Under the pieces are notes generated by a model. The model was not told where the DNA came from and did not search any database. It worked only from the letters and a program-made list of their open reading frames with translations. DNA of 22,156 bases from Pseudomonadota bacterium (GTDB taxonomy: Bacteria; Pseudomonadota; Gammaproteobacteria; Xanthomonadales; Rhodanobacteraceae): positions 1-22,156 of the forward strand of contig JAJXTX010000017.1 of the NCBI GenBank assembly GCA_021783385.1, in the 5' to 3' direction. Position 1 is the first letter of the stretch. Each line of letters opens with the position of its first letter. Below are positions 18,618 to 22,156 of this stretch, one piece after another. The position numbers were made by a program, and so were the translations under genes.

Positions 18618-19337
18618 TCAGTCGGCGGCCTCGCTGGCGACCACCGCGGCGTGGCTTGCGAGCAGCGCGGCAATGGCAAGGGTGGTGGTCACCGCCATCA
18701 CCGCCACCGCCAGCGCCGCGATCGCGGTCATGCGCCGGTTGCGCCGCTGCAGTTCGCGCTGCTTCAGTTGATCGAAACCGACCTCGAGCATGCCGGCGAT
18801 CAGCTTCAGCTTGGCGTTGGTCTTGCCGTCCTTGCCGGACCGCGCATCGGCGGCAATCGGTTCGGTGCATTCGCTGCTCAACGCGCCGTCGGCACCAAGC
18901 TGATACCGCAGCGCGTGGGCGAAGCACTCCTTCGCTGCGCGGCCAGGCAGCTCGCTGGCATTGGGTTCGCCATCGACGATCAGGCAGAAGATGCGCTCGC
19001 TGCGGCCGAGCCGCTTGAACGCCAGCACTTCCTCGTCGACCCAGCGCGAAGCGGCCGAGCGTGGCGAGCAGATCACGATCAGGTTCGCCGATTGCGCCAC
19101 CGCCTCGTTGACCTTGCGGCCGAGATCGTTGGCGCTGGCCAGCTCATCGCGGTCGCGAAAAATCGGCGTCAGGCGCTTGGGGATCACGCCGGCCGCGGTG
19201 CTCTGGCCGACCAGCCGCTTCGGGATCGCATAGGTTTCCAGCGCCTTGTGCAGCCAGTCGGCCCAGGCTTGGTCCCGGTGGCTGTAGCTGATGAAGGCGT
19301 AATACCGGAAAGCTGGCATCACCGAGGCCTGCGTCAT
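18618..19337 (-). CDS. TIR-domain protein with C-terminal transmembrane helix
   Basis: This 239-residue protein has a TIR domain at about 10-145: YYAFISYSHRDQAWADWLHKALETY, PIFRDRDELASANDLG, then ANLIVICSPRSAASRWVDEEV. The Trp-x-x-Glu (W99, E102) is placed like the catalytic Glu of NAD-cleaving TIR enzymes. Residues about 203-228 form one hydrophobic helix, and the protein stops 11 residues later. Close relatives I recall continue into a TPR-rich C-terminal region, which is absent here. The ATG at 19337 is chosen over a GTG at 19349, which has no room for a ribosome binding site. It likely acts as an NAD-degrading or signal-making enzyme at the inner membrane, working with the downstream SLOG/SLATT-like protein. 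Confidence 0.85.
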   Translation of the reverse strand: MTQASVMPAFRYYAFISYSHRDQAWADWLHKALETYAIPKRLVGQSTAAGVIPKRLTPIFRDRDELASANDLGRKVNEAVAQSANLIVICSPRSAASRWVDEEVLAFKRLGRSERIFCLIVDGEPNASELPGRAAKECFAHALRYQLGADGALSSECTEPIAADARSGKDGKTNAKLKLIAGMLEVGFDQLKQRELQRRNRRMTAIAALAVAVMAVTTTLAIAALLASHAAVVASEAAD

Positions 19338-19465
19338 GACATGCAGCACTCCCGTGCCTGGTCACACATTCCCTTGCCAGAGGGTTTTCGCCATGCGTCT
19401 GAGATCAGCGGGAAGCGCAATAACGTACGGTCACTGCCACCCCGCGCAGAAAGATAGCATGCAAA

Positions 19466-19485
19466 AATGTGATGCATGTCACATT
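19466..19485. promoter_or_regulatory. CRP/Clp-type binding site between divergent genes
   Basis: AATGTGA-TGCATG-TCACATT has perfect 7-bp arms with a 6-base spacer, almost the ideal CRP site. In Xanthomonadaceae the CRP homologue Clp binds such sites. It lies about 129 bases before the TIR start and 143 before the YkvA start. For the plus-strand gene, a start near 19517 would put the site at -41.5, a class II activating position. On the minus side it would overlap a possible promoter whose -10 is TATCTT (complement of 19451-19456). Nothing else stands out in 19338-19627. Confidence 0.7.
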
Positions 19486-19627
19486 AATTGGGCTTGCAGA
19501 CTGGTAGGCATAGAAGCAAAAAACGGGCCGCATCACGCTTGCAGCTTGCGGATGAGCGCATTTGACGCCCATGCGGTTGCCGGCATAGTCCGAGTTTTAT
19601 CTTGCGCTGCCATGAGAGTTGCTGACC

Positions 19628-20200
19628 ATGAGTATGGATATCTGCATCACCCTGAGCGACGCTGATCTCAAGCTTTTTGTCGACGGCATGAATGGCGCCC
19701 AGAAAAAGGTTGACCATCTGGATGCCGTCAGCATTATCGGTGCCGCGCGCAATCTGCTCGAAATTGCCAACACCAGGGAACTGCCTGATTTCGTCGCCAC
19801 GCGCTTCAGGCACGTGGAGGCCATGATCGCGATGGTTGAGGATGCCGGATTCGGCCTTCCGGACCAGGATCGCGACAATGTGCTGGCAGCCCTGACCTAT
19901 TTCGCCAGTCCGGAGGACATCATTCCGGACAAAATGCCGGTGCTCGGATTCCTCGACGATGCATTGATGATCGAGCTGTGCGCGCGCGAGTTGCAGCACG
20001 AGATCGAGGCCTATACCAAATTCCGTACGTGGCGCGACAACGAAGCCAGCCGGCGCGGCGTGAATGCCTCCGAACTCATGCTGACCCGCGTCGAGTGGGC
20101 CGAAACCCGGCGGATCGAGAGCATCGAGCGCATGCACCGGTGCCGCCACGAGTCGTATGTCAGCGGCAAGTGGGCGCCGGTGCTGTTTCAGGTGCGTTGA
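19628..20200 (+). CDS. YkvA/DUF1232-family protein
   Basis: This is a 190-residue soluble-looking protein. The DUF1232 (YkvA) core is at about residues 83-125: LAALTYFASPEDIIPDKMPVLGFLDDALMIE, then ELQHEIEAY. The N-terminal helical part (LSDADLKLFVDGMNGAQKKVDHLDAVSIIGAARNLLEIA) and the C-terminal Arg-rich part are conserved in xanthomonad relatives as far as I recall. The function is unknown; DUF1232 is often membrane-associated, but no clear helix is seen here. The ATG at 19628 follows GAGAG; a TTG at 19619 is possible. It is divergent from the TIR operon with a CRP-type site between. It may be a housekeeping neighbour rather than part of that system. Confidence 0.8.
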   Translation: MSMDICITLSDADLKLFVDGMNGAQKKVDHLDAVSIIGAARNLLEIANTRELPDFVATRFRHVEAMIAMVEDAGFGLPDQDRDNVLAALTYFASPEDIIPDKMPVLGFLDDALMIELCARELQHEIEAYTKFRTWRDNEASRRGVNASELMLTRVEWAETRRIESIERMHRCRHESYVSGKWAPVLFQVR

Positions 20201-20229
20201 TCGCGGCGGCACGGTCGCCATGAGGCTTG

Positions 20230-20253
20230 CGAAGGGCGCCACGGCGCCCTTCG
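20230..20253. terminator. Terminator-like hairpin between convergent genes
   Basis: CGAAGGGCGCC-AC-GGCGCCCTTCG is a perfect 11-bp inverted repeat, 29 bases after the YkvA stop and facing the halogenase stop at 20338. No strong U tract follows on either strand. It probably serves both converging transcripts. Confidence 0.65.
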
Positions 20254-20337
20254 TCGTCTGAGTCGCACCCGTCACGCGTTGACCGATCGGCAGGTGCGCA
20301 TCACTGCCACTCGGTTGCAGTCGCTGCGCAGATCAAT

Positions 20338-21927
20338 TCAGTGCGGGCTGGCGGCCTTGCAATGCTCGGCGACGAAGCGGGTATGCGCGGGCATGCTGTC
20401 CACCGCGCGGTTGATCAGGGTGCGGATATTGCCGAGGAACTCGTCGAGCTGGGCCGGGCTGATGGCGTCGGCCAACGCATGATGTCGCGCCGGCTGCACC
20501 CGCTGGCCAAGCATCACCTGCAGCCAGCCGACTTCGGTGAACAGCTCCTCGCCGTCGCGGAAGATCTGCCCGCTGCTGCGGAACAGGGCGAGCTTGCGAG
20601 CCAGCCCCGGCGGCATCTCGATCTGTGCGCAGTGCCGCCAGAACGCCGTGTCGCTGCGCTCGGTGGCGCGGTAATGCAGGATCAGGAAATCGCGGATGCG
20701 CTCGTATTCGAAGCGCGTCTGGCGGTTGTATTCCTCGCTCAGGGTCGGATCGAAATGGCGGTCCGGAAACAGCGCCAGCAGCCGGCTCACGCCGGACTGG
20801 ATCAGATGGATGCTGGTCGATTCCAGCGGCTCCATGAACCCAGCGGACAGGCCCAGCGCCACGCAGTTGCGGTTCCAGAACTGGCGGCGCATGCCGGTGG
20901 TGAAGCGAAGCGGCCGCGGTTCGGCGAGCGCCTCGCCCTCAAGATTGGCGAGCAGTAGCGCGGTCGCCTCGTCGTCGCTGATGAACTGGCTGCAATAGAC
21001 GTGGCCATTGCCGCTGCGATGCTGCAGCGGAATGCGCCACTGCCAACCGGCGGGACGCGCGTTGGCCTGGGTGTAGGGACGCATCGGTTCGACGCGGGCA
21101 CTTGGAACCACCATCGCACGATCGCACGGCAGCCATTGCTGCCAGTTCTCGTAGCCTGTCTTCAGCGCGCCCTCGATCAACAGGCCGCGAAAGCCCGAGC
21201 AGTCGATGAACAGATCGCCCGCGATCGTCTCGCCGCTCTCCAGCAGCACCGATTCGATGAAGCCGTCCACGGCGCGCAGCCGCACATCCACCACCTTGCC
21301 CTCGGTACGTTGCACCGTGGGCGAGGCGCAGTGCTGGCGCAGGTAACGGCCGTACAGGCCGGCGTCGAGATGGTAGGCGTGCCTGATGCCTGTCAAGGGG
21401 CTGCTGCCCACCTTGTCCATGCGTGCAAAGCGATTCGCAAGGGCGGCCTGGGCGTTCAGCGAATAGCGCCACAGATCGACCGCTCCTGCGCTTCCTGCGC
21501 CCGCGGCACTCGTGCGTCCATGCACATCGGCGGCTCCTGCGCTTCCTGCGCCCGCCGCACTCGTGCGTCCATGCACATCGCGCAGCCAGTAGTGCTGGAA
21601 AGCGAGCAGACCCAGTGGCAGGCCGACATCGCCAAAGGCGTGCATGTAGGAATCGCCGATCCGCCCCCAGTCGTTGAACTGGATGCCAAGTTTGAAGGTG
21701 CCTTGGGTGGCCCGCACCACCTCGTCTTCGTCCAGGCCAAGGAACTGGTTGACCAGACGGATCTGCGGAATCGTCGCCTCGCCCACACCGACGATGCCGA
21801 TCTCGTCGGACTCGATCAGCGCGATTTCCAGCTGGGGCCCCATCGCCCGGGCGAGCAGGGCAGCGGTCATCCAGCCGGCAGTGCCACCGCCGACAATGAC
21901 CACGCGTTGGATGGGATTGGTCTGCAT
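20338..21927 (-). CDS. Flavin-dependent tryptophan-halogenase-family protein (copy 2) with in-frame tandem repeat
   Basis: This 529-residue paralogue of the protein at 15120-16619 has GGGTAGWM (13-20), the catalytic Lys at K79 in QGTFKLG, WQWRIP at 295-300 and EPLEST with the catalytic Glu near 369. It should be active in principle. It is about 30 residues longer than copy 1 because of a tandem insert at about 117-149, two copies of DVHGRTSAAGAGSAGA, right after HYWLR. The start at 21927 has only a weak site (CCGGGCATACGC before ATG). It lies downstream of a TonB-dependent receptor gene on the same strand but behind a strong terminator, so expression may depend on read-through or a local promoter. 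Confidence 0.9.
   Translation of the reverse strand: MQTNPIQRVVIVGGGTAGWMTAALLARAMGPQLEIALIESDEIGIVGVGEATIPQIRLVNQFLGLDEDEVVRATQGTFKLGIQFNDWGRIGDSYMHAFGDVGLPLGLLAFQHYWLRDVHGRTSAAGAGSAGAADVHGRTSAAGAGSAGAVDLWRYSLNAQAALANRFARMDKVGSSPLTGIRHAYHLDAGLYGRYLRQHCASPTVQRTEGKVVDVRLRAVDGFIESVLLESGETIAGDLFIDCSGFRGLLIEGALKTGYENWQQWLPCDRAMVVPSARVEPMRPYTQANARPAGWQWRIPLQHRSGNGHVYCSQFISDDEATALLLANLEGEALAEPRPLRFTTGMRRQFWNRNCVALGLSAGFMEPLESTSIHLIQSGVSRLLALFPDRHFDPTLSEEYNRQTRFEYERIRDFLILHYRATERSDTAFWRHCAQIEMPPGLARKLALFRSSGQIFRDGEELFTEVGWLQVMLGQRVQPARHHALADAISPAQLDEFLGNIRTLINRAVDSMPAHTRFVAEHCKAASPH
21482..21583. repeat. Two tandem 51-bp repeats inside halogenase copy 2
   Basis: Copies at 21482-21532 and 21533-21583 are identical over the first 48 bases except for one, and differ at their last bases. 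The unit length is a multiple of three, so the reading frame is kept. Each unit contains GTGC-GTCCAT-GCAC, a small palindrome. Neither halogenase copy 1 nor the usual family has sequence here. The Gly/Ala/Ser-rich product would form a flexible loop. Confidence 0.85.
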
Positions 21928-21982
21928 GCGTATGCCCGGGATGGGTTGAAGCCGTTAGTTAGCGGCTCGCTACGGTCTTGTC

Positions 21983-22017
21983 AAAAAAAAGCCCCGCTGG
22001 ATGGACTCAACGGGGCT
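21983..22017 (-). terminator. Rho-independent terminator of the TonB-dependent receptor gene
   Basis: On the minus strand AGCCCCG, a 14-base loop and CGGGGCT are followed directly by eight T residues (complement of 21983-21990). It begins 22 bases after the receptor stop (22040). It is the clearest intrinsic terminator in the window and separates the receptor from halogenase copy 2. Confidence 0.9.
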
Positions 22018-22039
22018 GCTGGGGAGTGTTTTTTTTTAC

Positions 22040-22156
22040 TTACTGGAACTTGTATGAAACGCCCAGGGAGTAAGTGCGGCCGTAGCGTTCCCAAGTCTGC
22101 ACTTGACGCGGATCGTTGTTCTGGAACGTGGTGAAGATCTTGTTCGACAGGTTCGA
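22040..22156 (-). CDS. TonB-dependent outer-membrane receptor, C-terminal 38 residues (partial)
   Basis: The minus strand enters the window coding and stops at 22040. The last residues are WERYGRTYSLGVSYKFQ, the final beta-strand of a TonB-dependent receptor: an aromatic-alternating strand near the C-terminus, with YGRTYSLGVSYKF typical of the large xanthomonad and caulobacter sugar receptors. It would import an oligosaccharide or chelate across the outer membrane. The substrate cannot be told from this fragment; the neighbouring halogenase and glycosidases suggest a carbohydrate locus. Confidence 0.85.
   Translation of the reverse strand, partial: SNLSNKIFTTFQNNDPRQVQTWERYGRTYSLGVSYKFQ

Noticed and set aside
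18556..18927. N-terminal extension of the SLOG-like protein up to 18927
   Set aside because: The extension is Arg/Ala-rich, overlaps the TIR gene in another frame, and the Rossmann strand begins right after the ATG at 18555.
17922..19457. A plus-strand open frame across the TIR operon that could be a third defence gene
   Set aside because: It runs antisense through both well-supported genes and its product has no domain-like pattern.
21923..21936. TGCATGCGTATGCC, resembling the LacI-type operator TGCATACGTATTCA
   Set aside because: Only 11 of 14 positions match and it overlaps the start codon of halogenase copy 2, so chance is likely.

Overview
The window is high-GC DNA with the coding style of a gammaproteobacterium of the Xanthomonadales, most likely the Rhodanobacter/Dyella/Xanthomonas group. 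This placement is inferred from three things: the TonB-dependent receptor plus tryptophan-halogenase-like pairing, the secreted glycoside hydrolase cluster with LacI-type operators, and a CRP/Clp-type site. There is no rRNA or tRNA gene, CRISPR array, transposase or prophage gene that I can support.

Layout. (1) At 1-236 is the 5' end of a minus-strand secreted protein, with a promoter and operator near 367-416. (2) About 480-660 is a non-coding repeat element. (3) From 656 to 5414, on the plus strand, is an ECF42-type sigma factor and its typical companions: a decayed YCII/DGPF gene, two VOC proteins, an intact YCII/DGPF protein, an SRPBCC/AHSA1 protein, a decayed dihydrofolate-reductase-like gene, a TfoX-like protein and the sigma factor. 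A candidate ECF promoter lies at 1065-1091. (4) From 5629 to 13649, on the minus strand, is a secreted carbohydrate block: an MPDLN-type GH13 enzyme and a GH31 alpha-glucosidase whose genes overlap, then a CBM34-GH13 amylase very like Thermoactinomyces TVAI, then a separately controlled GH39 beta-xylosidase. (5) From 13897 to 16619, on the plus strand, are a CPA2 cation/proton antiporter and a flavin-dependent halogenase-like protein. (6) From 16685 to 16772 are REP-like palindromes. (7) From 16861 to 19337, on the minus strand, is a two-gene operon encoding a TIR-transmembrane protein and a four-helix membrane protein with a SLOG-like sensor domain and a SLATT-like C-terminus. (8) At 19628-20200 is a divergent YkvA/DUF1232 protein. 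(9) From 20338 to 22156, on the minus strand, are the C-terminus of a TonB-dependent receptor, a strong terminator, and a second halogenase-like protein carrying an in-frame tandem repeat.

How it works together. The GH13, GH31 and TVAI-like enzymes would degrade starch, pullulan and maltodextrins in the periplasm or outside the cell. The operator upstream of the GH13 gene is identical over 18 bp to one upstream of the gene at the left edge, so one LacI-type repressor probably controls both. The ECF42 block looks like a sigma factor whose regulon is partly decaying. The TIR plus SLOG/SLATT pair has the logic of a nucleotide-centred conflict system (enzyme, sensor, membrane effector) and is the best candidate for an undescribed defence system here.
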